From positions 1-50,646 of the forward strand of contig NZ_JPUG01000022.1 in assembly GCF_000739015.1 (NCBI RefSeq): DNA of 50,646 bases, written 5' to 3'. The notes under the pieces are model-generated. The model saw nothing but the letters and a program-made list of their open reading frames with translations, was not told the origin of the DNA and made no database searches. Of this stretch, positions 18,110-26,534 are shown piece by piece. Each line of letters begins with the position of its first letter. Within the stretch, counting starts at the first letter, position 1. The position numbers and the translations under genes were made by a program. The DNA comes from Microvirga sp. BSC39. Lineage in GTDB: Bacteria; Pseudomonadota; Alphaproteobacteria; Rhizobiales; Beijerinckiaceae.

Positions 18110-19309
18110 ATGGCCATGACCCGAGGAGCGGCTCTTGCCGCTGTTTCGCTCTTTGCTTTGGCAAACGCTCAAGCACTCAGTTCAACCGCACAGGCACAAC
18201 AGAGCCAATCTCAGCCCTCCCCTGCAGCGCCGGCCATGTAGATGGACAGCTCAGCGCTGCAAGGAGCCAGCAGAATGGACGACAGCGGCACCATGAAACG
18301 TGCCGATACCGACATGGGCCGTCTCATCGCCAAGCTTCAGGAACTCGGGGCTAAGCCCCTTGGCACGCAGTCCGTCGAAGAGACCCGGAAAGGTCCGACA
18401 CCTGCTGATGCCGTCAAAGCTTTGCTGAAGGACGAAGGCAAGGACCCAGATGCGCTTATGGCGCAGATGAAGGTGGCCAAACAGGACATCACCTATTCAG
18501 GCCCTTCAGGTGACCTGCCTGCGCGGGTCTACAAGCCAGAAGGGGCTCAAGGTGCGCTGCCAGTGGTGGTCTTCTACCATGGTGGCGGATGGGTGATTGC
18601 CGACATCAACACTTATGAAGCCTCCGCTATGGCTCTCGCCAAGAAAGCCAATGCCATCGTGGTGTCTGTGGAGTATCGCCACGCACCGGAGCACAAGTTC
18701 CCGGCAGCCCACGAGGACGCCATTGCGGCCTACTCCTGGGTGCCCAAGAACGCGCAGTCCTTTGGTGGTGATCCGACCCGGGTTGCCGTAGCAGGGGAGT
18801 CAGCAGGCGGCAATCTGGCTACTAATGTGGCGATTGCAGCCCGTGATGGCAAGTTCCAGCAACCTGCCCACATGCTCCTCATCTATCCTGTAGCAGGCAC
18901 TGACACGACCACCGCCTCCTATAAGGAAAATGAGAATGCGATCCCACTGAGCAAGCAGGCTATGGAGTGGTTTGCGAAGAACACCGTGCAGACTGAGGCT
19001 GATCTGAAGGACCCGAGGCTGAACCTCGTCCAAGCAAATCTGAAGGATTTGCCGGATGCGACCGTGATCACAGCCGAGATCGACCCGCTGATGACCGAGG
19101 GCAAAAACTTATCTGAGAAGTTGAAAGCGGCAGGCTCCAAGGTGACTTATCAGAACTTCGAGGGTGCCACGCATGAGTTCTTTGGCATGGCTCCCGCCGT
19201 CGCAGATGCTGATAAAGCGCAAGACCTCGCAGCACGTGAACTGAGAGAGGCATTCTCAGCCAAGACTACTGGCTCGACAACCACGCGCTCGGGCGAAAAG
19301 AAGCAGTAA
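18110..19309 (+). pseudogene. Secreted alpha/beta hydrolase (HSL-type esterase) interrupted by an in-frame amber codon
   Basis: From ATG 18110 (AAAGGA seven bases upstream) a signal peptide is encoded (MAMTRGAALAAVSLFALANA), followed by a Gln/Ser/Pro-rich linker and then TAG at 18239-18241. The same frame continues at once with a full hormone-sensitive-lipase-type esterase: oxyanion motif HGGGW, nucleophile GESAGG, acid in EIDPL and histidine in THEFFG. One substitution (for example CAG to TAG) explains the stop. An ATG directly after the stop could start a 355-residue cytoplasmic form, but no ribosome site precedes it. Either the gene is newly inactivated, or the stop is read through, or the base is an error. 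An EcfG promoter lies upstream. Confidence 0.8.
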
Positions 19310-19573
19310 TGCACGGCCCCAGGGGCGGATCGTAAGATTGCGTCCCTGACTTATGCGATGAGAGATGTGTATTTGCGGTCACACAAAGGTTCATGCGATT
19401 GGCACATTGTCCCTGATGACGCCGCGGCTCGGGTGGGCTCACCTTCACGATCAATCCGGCCGATCGTGAGCACGTTTTGCGGGGGCTCAGGATGGGGATT
19501 AGCGGACCTAGTGGTTGAAGTCTGACACTTGTTACCCGAGAAGTAATGCTCGCCTCTGATGCAAGGCGGCTGT

Positions 19574-20380
19574 TCAAGTTCTTGCAGTGGGTTTGTCGCC
19601 GTTGCCACCTGTGCTTTCGAGGATGAGTCGTATCGTCTCCTTGGGCTGATCCCACATCGGGAAATGGCCACACTTGTCGAACCAATGCAGGTTGGCCGTC
19701 GGGAACGCCTCCTGCGCACGAGCTGCTTGGCGCGGCAGACACAGGCGATCTTGGCGGCCCCAGCCGATCATCACCGGACCAGAACCAGGTGCGGCTGGTC
19801 CTTGCTGTTCCGGCCCCTCGGCTAAGTCTTGAACCAGAGCGTCGAAGGTGGGCGTCGCGGCATAGCTCTTCAACTCGGTCGTGACAAGCTCGGGAGCAAG
19901 GGCCCACGGTCGTGCCGAGAGCTGCGCCAAGAGAGCCGTCCGCGCCGCGACGTTGCGCGATAGTATGGGCAGGGCAGGCTCGAGACCACGGACCAACCGA
20001 ATGGATGCTCCGATGGTTGTGCGAAAGAACGTCCGCTCCCATCCGCGCCAGAACCCGCCGGGATTGAGGGCAACGGCCGCGCCGACGCTCCCACGGCGGG
20101 CCAGCTCCAGTACAAGCCGCGCGCCCATCGAGCTGCCAACAACATCGATACCCGAAAGCTCCTGTTCGGCAATAAAGCGATCAACGCTATTGGCGAGGCC
20201 TATGAAGGTGCCGCTTTCGACTCCAGCGGGCGTGCCGCCGTGGCCGGGCAGATCGATTGCGATCACTTCCCGCTTGTCAGCAAGGGCAAGATGGATGGTG
20301 CTCCAGGACCGCCAGCTTCCACCCAAACCATGGATGAGGAGCAGGGGTCGTCCCTGTCCCCGGCGCACAGCATGTATCAC
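19574..20380 (-). CDS. Alpha/beta hydrolase
   Basis: The 268-residue protein has the alpha/beta hydrolase fold: LLLIHGLGGSW near the N-terminus (oxyanion hole), the nucleophile elbow GSSMGAR at about residues 82-88, the acid in GWGRQDRLCLP and the histidine in KCGHFPMW. There is no signal peptide. Substrate unknown; related sequences include esterases and C-C bond hydrolases. It stands alone and converges with the upstream esterase gene. No promoter motif was recognised. Confidence 0.8.
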   Translation of the reverse strand: MIHAVRRGQGRPLLLIHGLGGSWRSWSTIHLALADKREVIAIDLPGHGGTPAGVESGTFIGLANSVDRFIAEQELSGIDVVGSSMGARLVLELARRGSVGAAVALNPGGFWRGWERTFFRTTIGASIRLVRGLEPALPILSRNVAARTALLAQLSARPWALAPELVTTELKSYAATPTFDALVQDLAEGPEQQGPAAPGSGPVMIGWGRQDRLCLPRQAARAQEAFPTANLHWFDKCGHFPMWDQPKETIRLILESTGGNGDKPTART

Positions 20381-20843
20381 TGACAGCCTCCGTCCGCTTC
20401 GGCGCGGAGAAGAGACGGGTTAGAGACGACTGCTTTGGCTGTGGCCACTGGATCGGGTCCCTCACGTTTAGAACGGCGCGCTTGGACGCAAACGCTCTGG
20501 CTTGGCTTTTGATGCAGCGTTGTTGGAAAGTTCTCCCGGGATGTAGCGGCAAACGAGGCCAAAACCTGCCCAAAGCAGCGGTTCGACGCTGGGCACCAAG
20601 CGTCAGGTTTTCACCACTAGCTGGCAACTCCAACCTCTTGAAGCGGTCGCCCAGCTCACGCCGCAGCTTGTCAAACGCGCCGCTCAGCGCGGCGGGCTCT
20701 AAGGATCTATGCCACCGCAGGCATCACATAGGTTAACTGCCTTGAAGTAACACATTTAAAAATACCGAAGTATTCATCGTCTCTGGTGAACAAACGGCTT
20801 CTCCTGTGGTTCGCACGTACCAGGCAAAACAGGAGAAATAGCT
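20381..20843. other. Intergenic region, possible gene remnant on the minus strand
   Basis: No intact gene is seen in 463 bp. On the minus strand around 20635-20715 a short open stretch reads LSGAFDKLRRELGDRFKRL, which looks protein-like but lacks a start and merges into low-quality sequence; it may be a remnant. GC hairpin CGCCGC / GCGGCG is at about 20680-20696. Confidence 0.35.
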
Positions 20844-21092
20844 TTGCGTCGCTTTTACTTCGACGTGTTGGACGGGGACAGCTTCACCCGTGATGATGAG
20901 GGCCTTGAGCTGGAGGATCTGAATGCCGCCGAAGCTATGGCCGTCGGGGCTGCGGCCGAGATCGGCCAATATAACCTTCCCAAGCGCCTCAGCCCTGAGA
21001 TCTGTGTGCGGGTCAGGGATGAACAGGGCGAGCCTGTGCTGTCTGTTGCAGTGGCCATGACGGTTCGCCGGAAGACGTGCGCAGATGCGTAG
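20844..21092 (+). CDS. DUF6894 family small protein
   Basis: The 82-residue protein opens RRFYFDVLDGDSFTRDDEG and has the DUF6894 pattern of a short strand, an acidic turn, LELEDLNAAEAMAVGAAAEI and a strand near the C-terminus. The start is TTG 20844, with AGGAG nine bases upstream; no ATG lies nearby. It is a paralogue of the gene at 13765-14013. It precedes a receiver fragment and the nepR-ecfG pair on the same strand. Function unknown. Confidence 0.78.
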   Translation: MRRFYFDVLDGDSFTRDDEGLELEDLNAAEAMAVGAAAEIGQYNLPKRLSPEICVRVRDEQGEPVLSVAVAMTVRRKTCADA

Positions 21093-21101
21093 GGCACTGC
21101 C

Positions 21102-21197
21102 ATGCCGACGAACCCGTCCGATGCTCCTCCTGTGATCCTGATTGTCGAGGATAAGCCGCTGGTGCGCCTGTTCAATGCCGACGCTCCCGATGAGGCT
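21102..21197 (+). pseudogene. Truncated response-regulator receiver fragment
   Basis: About 32 codons encode the first strand and helix of a receiver domain (VILIVEDKPLVRLFNADAPDEA). This closely resembles the receiver at 23923-24309 (VVLLVEDEPLVRM). After residue 32 the similarity stops: no phosphoacceptor aspartate or later strand is found in any frame before nepR. The frame stays open and runs into nepR in phase, but the EcfG promoter between them shows that nepR is separate. Probably a deletion remnant. Confidence 0.55.
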
Positions 21198-21296
21198 TCG
21201 TCCGGCCTTCGGTCACCGTCATGCCGGCGCAGGGTTCCAGCAGTGCCTCTGCACCCCGATATAGGGATTGGCGCTCGTCAGTCTTTGGGAAAGCAA

Positions 21297-21321
21297 GGAA
21301 CCTCGTACTGGCTGACACGTT
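21297..21321 (+). promoter_or_regulatory. EcfG-type promoter for nepR-ecfG (autoregulation)
   Basis: GGAAC, 16 bases, CGTT, exact consensus, with the -10 box ending 35 bp before ATG 21357. EcfG sigma genes are normally autoregulated this way. Confidence 0.85.
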
Positions 21322-21356
21322 CGCCCGCACGGCTAGGCTTTGACAGTGGAGTTCCT

Positions 21357-21575
21357 ATGGACGATGACGCGGAGGCAGACGGGATCGCCTTCCCGGAAGC
21401 AGAACTTCCCGAAGCTTGCGAGTTCGTGCTCGGGCGCGGCACACTCGGTCCTGCCGACCTGAGTTGGCTCGGGCAAGAGCTGCGCGGGTACTACGACAGC
21501 ATCCTTCGTGAGCCAGTGCCGGAACGGCTCCCGGCCCTTCTTGATCAGGGGCTCGCGCGGAGGACGTCCCTTTGA
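21357..21575 (+). CDS. nepR: Anti-sigma factor NepR
   Basis: The 72-residue protein carries the NepR core at about residues 35-68 (GQELRGYYDSILREPVPERL). In alphaproteobacteria NepR holds EcfG inactive until phosphorylated PhyR takes NepR away. The acidic N-terminal extension is usual. ATG 21357 has TGGAG six bases upstream. The open frame extends upstream to 21102, but the added part is a receiver remnant plus non-homologous sequence and the promoter. The stop overlaps the start codon of ecfG, coupling their translation. phyR, normally divergent from this pair, is absent here. Confidence 0.85.
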   Translation: MDDDAEADGIAFPEAELPEACEFVLGRGTLGPADLSWLGQELRGYYDSILREPVPERLPALLDQGLARRTSL

Positions 21576-22123
21576 CGCTTGATCCGCGCCTGCGCGACGA
21601 GATCCTGGCGACTGTTCCGAGCCTGCGCGCCTTTGCCATGTCGCTGGCCAGCAATGCTGACCGCGCCGACGATCTGGTCCAGGACACGCTGGTGCGGGCC
21701 GTGGCCAACATCCACCGTTTCGAGGTCGGTACAAACCTCAATGCCTGGCTGTTCACCATATTGCGCAACCTCTTCCATTCCGAATACCGGAAGCGACGGC
21801 GCGAAGTTGAGGACGCTGATGGATCGTACGCGGCCCGGCTTTCGGTCCCACCTGAGCAGGGAGCCCGTCTCGACTTTGAGGACTTCCGCAAGGCTCTGGC
21901 GGGGATCCCGCTCGACCAGCGCGAGGCATTGCTACTGGTTGGGGCCGAAGGGCTGTCGTATGAGGAGGCAGCTCAGGTGTGCGGGGTAGCCGTCGGCACG
22001 ATTAAGAGCCGGGTGAACCGGGCGCGATCCAGGCTCGCTCAGATGCTCTCTGTCGAGCAGGGGGAGGAGTTCGAGCCCGACTCGGCGACCAAGGCTGCCC
22101 TTCAGGGAGCGCTTGGATCCTGA
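21572..22123 (+). CDS. ecfG: RNA polymerase sigma factor of the EcfG family
   Basis: The 183-residue protein has sigma region 2 (MSLASNADRADDLVQDTLVR, then AWLFTILRNLFHSEYRKRRR) and region 4 (LSYEEAAQVCGVAVGTIKSR). It has no anti-sigma-type extension. Together with NepR immediately upstream this identifies the general stress response sigma factor. The start codon is TTG 21572, which overlaps the nepR stop (TTGA), with GGAGG seven bases upstream. It should recognise the GGAAC/CGTT promoters found across the window. Methylobacteriaceae often carry several EcfG paralogues, so it may not be the main one. Confidence 0.9.
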   Translation: MTLDPRLRDEILATVPSLRAFAMSLASNADRADDLVQDTLVRAVANIHRFEVGTNLNAWLFTILRNLFHSEYRKRRREVEDADGSYAARLSVPPEQGARLDFEDFRKALAGIPLDQREALLLVGAEGLSYEEAAQVCGVAVGTIKSRVNRARSRLAQMLSVEQGEEFEPDSATKAALQGALGS

Positions 22124-22228
22124 TTGGGCGTGATCCGCTCGTCGATCAAGGCGTGCAGGCGCCATAGATTACGGTCACGGATGCCCTGCTCCTCCAGGTG
22201 TGCGGCAGGGCATAGGGAGGTGGTCGGG

Positions 22229-22516
22229 ATGCGCGTAGCCGTAGCAGTCATCGCCGCCCTCCTCCCCGGCATCTCCGCTGCCCAGAGTGATGTCTGGTCC
22301 CTGACAGTTCTGGAGCGATATGCCTCCTGGGTCAGGGACAGCGGGTTCGCCTGTCCTGTGGCCACGAGGGTCATAGAGGTCGTTCCCGATGATCGGGGCA
22401 CGGCATTCAAGGTCATCTGTGCTCCGGCCGGCTCCGCCGTCACCGGGCAGGAGGTCGCTTACCGCGTAACGCTGCGTCCGAACAGCTCCGGGCTCGTGGA
22501 GCCTTGGCAGGAGTAG
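22229..22516 (+). CDS. Small secreted protein of unknown function
   Basis: The 95-residue protein begins with a signal peptide (MRVAVAVIAALLPGISAAQS) and has a compact rest with two cysteines (about residues 42 and 64) that could form a disulfide. ATG 22229 has GGAGG eight bases upstream. It follows ecfG by 105 bp on the same strand and may be read from the same transcript. I do not recognise the family; similar short periplasmic proteins are common in Hyphomicrobiales. Confidence 0.7.
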   Translation: MRVAVAVIAALLPGISAAQSDVWSLTVLERYASWVRDSGFACPVATRVIEVVPDDRGTAFKVICAPAGSAVTGQEVAYRVTLRPNSSGLVEPWQE

Positions 22517-22723
22517 ACCCGCCTCCCGAATGGCCAGTATTCACCTCTGACCCCGCCTGGAGGCTTCTCGCGAACGCTTGGATCGGAGGCAAATTCTGAA
22601 GTACTCATGCTCTTCCTCGGGTCTGCTCCGGCCCGGGAATCGGCCCAAGGCCTTACATCATGGAAGTGCTATACGCGGCCAATCGAAGCTCGCTTGTGCA
22701 GAGGTTTCCATCTCACGCGAGCC

Positions 22724-22749
22724 GGAACAGCCCGCGGTATACTTGCGTT
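22724..22749 (+). promoter_or_regulatory. EcfG-type promoter for the 22815 gene and DUF72 gene
   Basis: GGAAC, 17 bases, CGTT, exact consensus, -10 box ending 65 bp before ATG 22815. Confidence 0.78.
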
Positions 22750-22814
22750 GGCGCAGTAAGGCTGTTCCAAATGACCGGAGCTTACAGTCAGCCCTGAGCG
22801 ACAGCGGTCCACCC

Positions 22815-23066
22815 ATGCCCACCGACCCTGACACCAGCCCCCTTGACCAGATCATGACCCTGGCGCGTGAGATCGTTGATGAGTGTCCGTCGTGTGCCGG
22901 CAAGGCATCGCAGATCGCCATGTGGGCGCGTGAGATCCGCGAGCGCCGCCCGAGCCGGCAGGAACTGGAGGCGCTCGTGGATGCCACCTGCCAAGGCTCC
23001 GTGCCAGACGACCAGCGCAAGCTCCTGATCGAGGGTTTGCGCGCCTTGGTCCGTTTCGCCGAGTGA
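22815..23066 (+). CDS. Small hypothetical protein
   Basis: The 83-residue protein is mostly helical and charged (LDQIMTLAREIVDECPSCAG, ELEALVDATCQGSVPDDQRK). It has CPSC, a potential redox or metal pair, and one further cysteine. The frame can be extended upstream to 22578, but that part overlaps the promoter, so ATG 22815 is used although the ribosome site is weak. It is six bases from the DUF72 gene and forms an operon with it under the EcfG promoter. Function unknown. Confidence 0.65.
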   Translation: MPTDPDTSPLDQIMTLAREIVDECPSCAGKASQIAMWAREIRERRPSRQELEALVDATCQGSVPDDQRKLLIEGLRALVRFAE

Positions 23067-23072
23067 GGGAGC

Positions 23073-23873
23073 ATGCGGGCACCTCCTGACCCGGACCGCA
23101 CCGCATCCGGAGGCCCTAGTCCAGCCCCAGACGGAGCGGTTGCCACAATCCGGACCGGCACTGCCGCCTGGAGCATCCCGAAGGAGCATGCGGCACCCTT
23201 CCCGGTAGCGGGGTCGCACCTGGAGCGCTACGGCGCCGTCCTCAACGCGGTCGAGATCAATTCCTCGTTCTATCGCCCGCATCGAACTGCCACTTACGAG
23301 CGCTGGGCGGCCTCGGTGCCGGAGGATTTCCGCTTTGCCGTGAAAGTGCCGAAGGCCATCACCCACGAGCGTCGGCTCAAAGACGTCGGTGACCTGCTGG
23401 ATCGGTTCCTGTCGGAGGTGAGCGGCCTTGGATCAAAGCTCGGGCCGCTGCTGGTCCAACTGCCCCCAAGTCTAACCTTCCAGCCTGACGTTGCTGACGG
23501 CTTCCTGAGCGAGCTGAGGAACCGGGCTCATGGCGGCATCGTCTGCGAGCCCCGTCATCCATCCTGGTTCACACCCGAAGTCGAGGCCCTGCTCGACGGG
23601 TTTCGGATTGCCCGCGTCGCTGCCGACCCAGCCCCGGTCCAGGGCGCGGACGAGCCGGGTGGCTGGCGCGGCCTCTCGTACTACCGCCTGCACGGCTCGC
23701 CTCGGATTTACTACTCTGCCTACAGCCTGGAATATCTCACGGCCATTGCAGGGGTGCTCGCCAGGGACGCCGCAGCGGACATTGAGACCTGGTGCATCTT
23801 CGACAACACGGCGGCCTTTGCCGCTACAGGCGATGCGCTCGCGACCAGAAACCTCGTGCAGGGCTGCTGCTGA
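23073..23873 (+). CDS. DUF72 family protein
   Basis: The 266-residue protein is a TIM-barrel-like DUF72 member: GTAAWSIPKEHAAPFP, then YGAVLNAVEINSSFYRPHR, FRFAVKVPKAITHERRL, LGPLLVQLPPSL and the C-terminal CIFDNTAAFAATGDAL. Family function is unknown; members are found widely and resemble endonuclease IV-type barrels. About 28 residues at the N-terminus are non-homologous, so an internal start is possible. It is the second gene of a stress-controlled operon. Confidence 0.85.
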   Translation: MRAPPDPDRTASGGPSPAPDGAVATIRTGTAAWSIPKEHAAPFPVAGSHLERYGAVLNAVEINSSFYRPHRTATYERWAASVPEDFRFAVKVPKAITHERRLKDVGDLLDRFLSEVSGLGSKLGPLLVQLPPSLTFQPDVADGFLSELRNRAHGGIVCEPRHPSWFTPEVEALLDGFRIARVAADPAPVQGADEPGGWRGLSYYRLHGSPRIYYSAYSLEYLTAIAGVLARDAAADIETWCIFDNTAAFAATGDALATRNLVQGCC

Positions 23874-23922
23874 GGATCACTTCCTCCCCGGCCGAGTGGC
23901 CTCATCATCTTTCCTCAAATCC

Positions 23923-24309
23923 TCACTGAGCCTGCATCATCTCCGTGATATGCCGCACGAGAGTGGGCCCGTAGTAGGGCTTCGGCATGAAGCGCCCGTG
24001 GTCCGGGATCTCGTCGGGATGCGGTCGGGCGTAGCCGGAGGAGATCAGCAGGAGCACATGCGGCCAGCACCGATGAACCTGTTCGGCAAGCTCAAGGCCG
24101 TCCATCGATCCGGGCATGTCGACGTCCGTGAACAGGACCTGGACCTCCTCAGAGCGGCTCTCCAGAACTGCTATGGCAACGTCGGCATTCGCCGCCTCCA
24201 ACACCTGAAAGCCCGCCTCCTCCAGCTCGTCGGCGGCCGTCATGCGCACAAGCGGCTCATCCTCCACCAGAAGGACGACTGTCGCCTCGTCAATTGTATC
24301 CTGTCCCAT
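23923..24309 (-). CDS. Single-domain response regulator
   Basis: The 128-residue protein is a receiver domain without an output domain. The acidic pair is in LLVEDEPLVRM, the phosphoacceptor aspartate in LFTDVDMPGSMDG, and the lysine in FMPKPYYG. The PGSMDGL and PKPY motifs are typical of the FAT-GUY-like single-domain regulators that act with HWE kinases in the alphaproteobacterial stress response. It starts one base after the preceding receiver gene's stop and is the last of a three-gene operon headed by a NepR-like gene. Confidence 0.85.
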   Translation of the reverse strand: MGQDTIDEATVVLLVEDEPLVRMTAADELEEAGFQVLEAANADVAIAVLESRSEEVQVLFTDVDMPGSMDGLELAEQVHRCWPHVLLLISSGYARPHPDEIPDHGRFMPKPYYGPTLVRHITEMMQAQ

Positions 24310-24310
24310 G

Positions 24311-24709
24311 TCAGGTCACCGGCGGCTGGGGATCACGGATTGCCTTATCGGCTTGGACCAGCACGTCGAGGCCGCGCCAGGGCTTTGGCATGAAGGTGAC
24401 GCACTCGGGCAGGTCAGCCAGCCCGGCGCCCGGATCGCCCGAGGTGAGCACGACCCGAACCGTTGGCCAGAGCGTGCATGCAGCCCTGGCGAGCTGGACT
24501 CCATCCGTCTCTCCCGGGAGGCGAACATCGGCAAACATCATCGCCACCTCGCCGCCGCGCTCCTGAAGACAATCTAGGGCTGCCTCCGCGCTCTCGACTT
24601 CCACCACGTTGAGCGGGGTTTCCTCCAGCAGGACGGCAGCGAGTGCCCTGACATCAGGATCATCTTCTACGATCAGCGCAAGGTGTGGCTCAGGCTGCAT
24701 CGCGGTCAT
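24311..24709 (-). CDS. Single-domain response regulator
   Basis: The 132-residue receiver has LIVEDDPDVRALA, phosphoacceptor in MMFADVRLPGETDG, and FMPKPWRGLD at the C-terminal end. It lacks an output domain. Several ATGs are possible (24718, 24709, 24700); 24709 is used because AGGGA lies eight bases before it. All overlap the end of the NepR-like gene by about 10-29 bases, so translation is coupled. Together with the next receiver it may act as a phosphate sink or as a connector to PhyR signalling. Confidence 0.82.
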   Translation of the reverse strand: MTAMQPEPHLALIVEDDPDVRALAAVLLEETPLNVVEVESAEAALDCLQERGGEVAMMFADVRLPGETDGVQLARAACTLWPTVRVVLTSGDPGAGLADLPECVTFMPKPWRGLDVLVQADKAIRDPQPPVT

Positions 24710-24887
24710 GGTCGACATCCCTGATTTCCATCTGCCGCAGGATCGCGACGAGCGGCTCCGGGACCGGTGCATCGAGCACATCCCGGTAAGTCTCGGCAAA
24801 AGCCCGCGCGATCATCAAGGTGGCGACATCGGGGTGAAGGTCGTTGACATGGGGCAGGCGCACGTCGCCTGAGGCGTCGTGTGACAT
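24690..24887 (-). CDS. NepR-like small protein
   Basis: The 65-residue protein carries AFAETYRDVLDAPVPEPLVA, which matches the NepR core (compare YYDSILREPVPERL in the NepR at 21357). ATG 24887 is preceded by AAGGAG at six bases. No sigma factor gene follows; two single-domain receivers do. It could be a second anti-sigma factor, or a decoy that binds PhyR or another EcfG. No EcfG motif was found upstream. Confidence 0.65.
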   Translation of the reverse strand: MSHDASGDVRLPHVNDLHPDVATLMIARAFAETYRDVLDAPVPEPLVAILRQMEIRDVDHDRDAA

Positions 24888-25028
24888 GATGCTCTCCTTG
24901 GGTCCTGGTCTCGTATGCTCGTCGCGCCGGCTCGGGCCGCGGGCGACTATCACAAGTTAGTGAGAGGAACTGCCGATCCAGCAATGGGTTTCAGCGTAGC
25001 GGCAGAAACACTCCATCGACAGCAAGTC

Positions 25029-26042
25029 TTAGAGCCAGCCGTTTTGGCGGAAGCGCCAGTAGAGCCAGCCGCACACCGACGCGATGATCACCAGCACAAA
25101 GGCATAGCCGTACTGCCATTCCAGCTCTGGCATGTGCTCAAAGTTCATGCCGTAGATGCCGGCCACCGCGGTCGGCACGGCCAGGATGGCAGCCCAGGCC
25201 GCGAGCTTGCGGGTGATCTCGGTCTGCTGCGCCTGCCCGGCCATCAGGCTGGTCTCAAAGGCGAAGGCCAGCACCTCGCGCAGGGACTCGATCTCCTCCT
25301 GCACCCGGCGGATGTGGTCGGAGACGTCGCGGAAGAGCGGATAGAGTGAGGCATCGATACCCGGCAGGCCCGGTTGCTCAAGCCGCCGGCACACCTCTAC
25401 CAAGGGGACGGCAGCATTGCGCAGGCGCAGCAGATCCCGGCGGAGTTGATAGAGCCGGCCCACACGGGATTGCGTGTATGTCTCGGCCAAGATGCAGTCC
25501 TCGATATCCTCAACCTCCGTCTGGATCGCTTCGATCACGGGCATGTAGTTGTCGACGATGAAATCGAGCAAGGCATAGAGGATGTAGTCCTCCCCGGCCG
25601 AGAGCGCGGTTGGCGATGCCTCACAGCGCTCGCGCACTGGAGTGTAGGAGGTTGAGGGCCCATGACGGACGGAGACCACGTAACCCTGCCCCACGAACAC
25701 ATGGGTCTCACCGAACGCAATTCGGCCCTCCAACATCTGGGCTGTGCGCGCGACCACAAACAAAGCCTCGCCGTACTGTTCGAGCTTCGGCCGCTGGTGG
25801 GCCTTGAGCGCATCCTCGATGGCGAGTTCATGCAGCCCGAACTCTGCCTGGAGGCGTCGCAGGAGGTCCAAACTTGGTTCGTGCAGGCCGATCCAGACCA
25901 CGTGCCCCGGCTTGCGAGACCACTCGCCGACGTCCTCAATCGGAACCTCGGCAATCCTTTGGCCATCGGCATACACTGCCGAGGCAACAACCCCGGGTGT
26001 ATCCTCAGTCCGCGCTGAAGCAAGCTTAAGAGCATCTGCCAT
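25029..26042 (-). CDS. corA: CorA-family Mg2+/Co2+/Ni2+ transporter
   Basis: The 337-residue protein has a large cytoplasmic domain, a long helix (residues about 200-270) and two C-terminal transmembrane helices. The pore signature YGMNFEHMPEL lies between them, as in CorA channels, and the protein ends with WRFRQNGWL. The start is taken at ATG 26042; the frame stays open up to 26165 from a TTG, but that part has no family similarity. No clear ribosome site is visible. It stands alone after the NepR-like operon on the same strand, 141 bp away. Confidence 0.87.
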   Translation of the reverse strand: MADALKLASARTEDTPGVVASAVYADGQRIAEVPIEDVGEWSRKPGHVVWIGLHEPSLDLLRRLQAEFGLHELAIEDALKAHQRPKLEQYGEALFVVARTAQMLEGRIAFGETHVFVGQGYVVSVRHGPSTSYTPVRERCEASPTALSAGEDYILYALLDFIVDNYMPVIEAIQTEVEDIEDCILAETYTQSRVGRLYQLRRDLLRLRNAAVPLVEVCRRLEQPGLPGIDASLYPLFRDVSDHIRRVQEEIESLREVLAFAFETSLMAGQAQQTEITRKLAAWAAILAVPTAVAGIYGMNFEHMPELEWQYGYAFVLVIIASVCGWLYWRFRQNGWL

Positions 26043-26534
26043 GTGCAACCAACGCTCAGCTGTCGCGTCCGGTGCCACAGTCTTGGGGCATCGGCTCCGT
26101 ACGGTCGAACCCTCTGGTTGGACCGCTTCAACCTTCAAGGCAAGGAACGGCTCGCCGCTCCACAATGGATCTCTTGAGCACTTGCTTTTTCTAATCTCTT
26201 TGGACGTGTGACCTGCTCCAAAGTCTCCTTAGGGTCAACTTGGGAAGTTTAGGCATGCTCGCCAAATGTCCGCTCACCGCGGGAGAATAGACCTTCCGGT
26301 CTGATCATAGGTCATTCTGTGACAGCACAGCGGATATGCTGGGAGTCAGCCGAAGGGTGCCCCCGTTTTTCATCATCACGATTTCCGGTGCCGTTTGAAC
26401 CCGTTCCGCGGCTCATCCGTTTTCGCCCAGTTCACCCTACCAAACCTGCTAGCAGAACGGTCGGCATCATCTAGATGCTAATCCGAAGCAGAGATGTGCC
26501 TGAGAGCGCCAGCCATAAAGTCTCGGAGGAACCT
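26043..26534. other. Intergenic region between corA and phaC
   Basis: Divergent genes flank this stretch. A weak EcfG-like motif lies at 26396-26421 (TGAAC, 17 bases, CGTT, one mismatch) in the direction of phaC. No gene or repeat was recognised. Confidence 0.45.

Noticed and set aside
26396..26421. EcfG promoter for phaC (TGAAC, 17 bases, CGTT)
   Set aside because: One mismatch in the strongly conserved GGAAC box; mentioned in the intergenic entry but not counted among the six.
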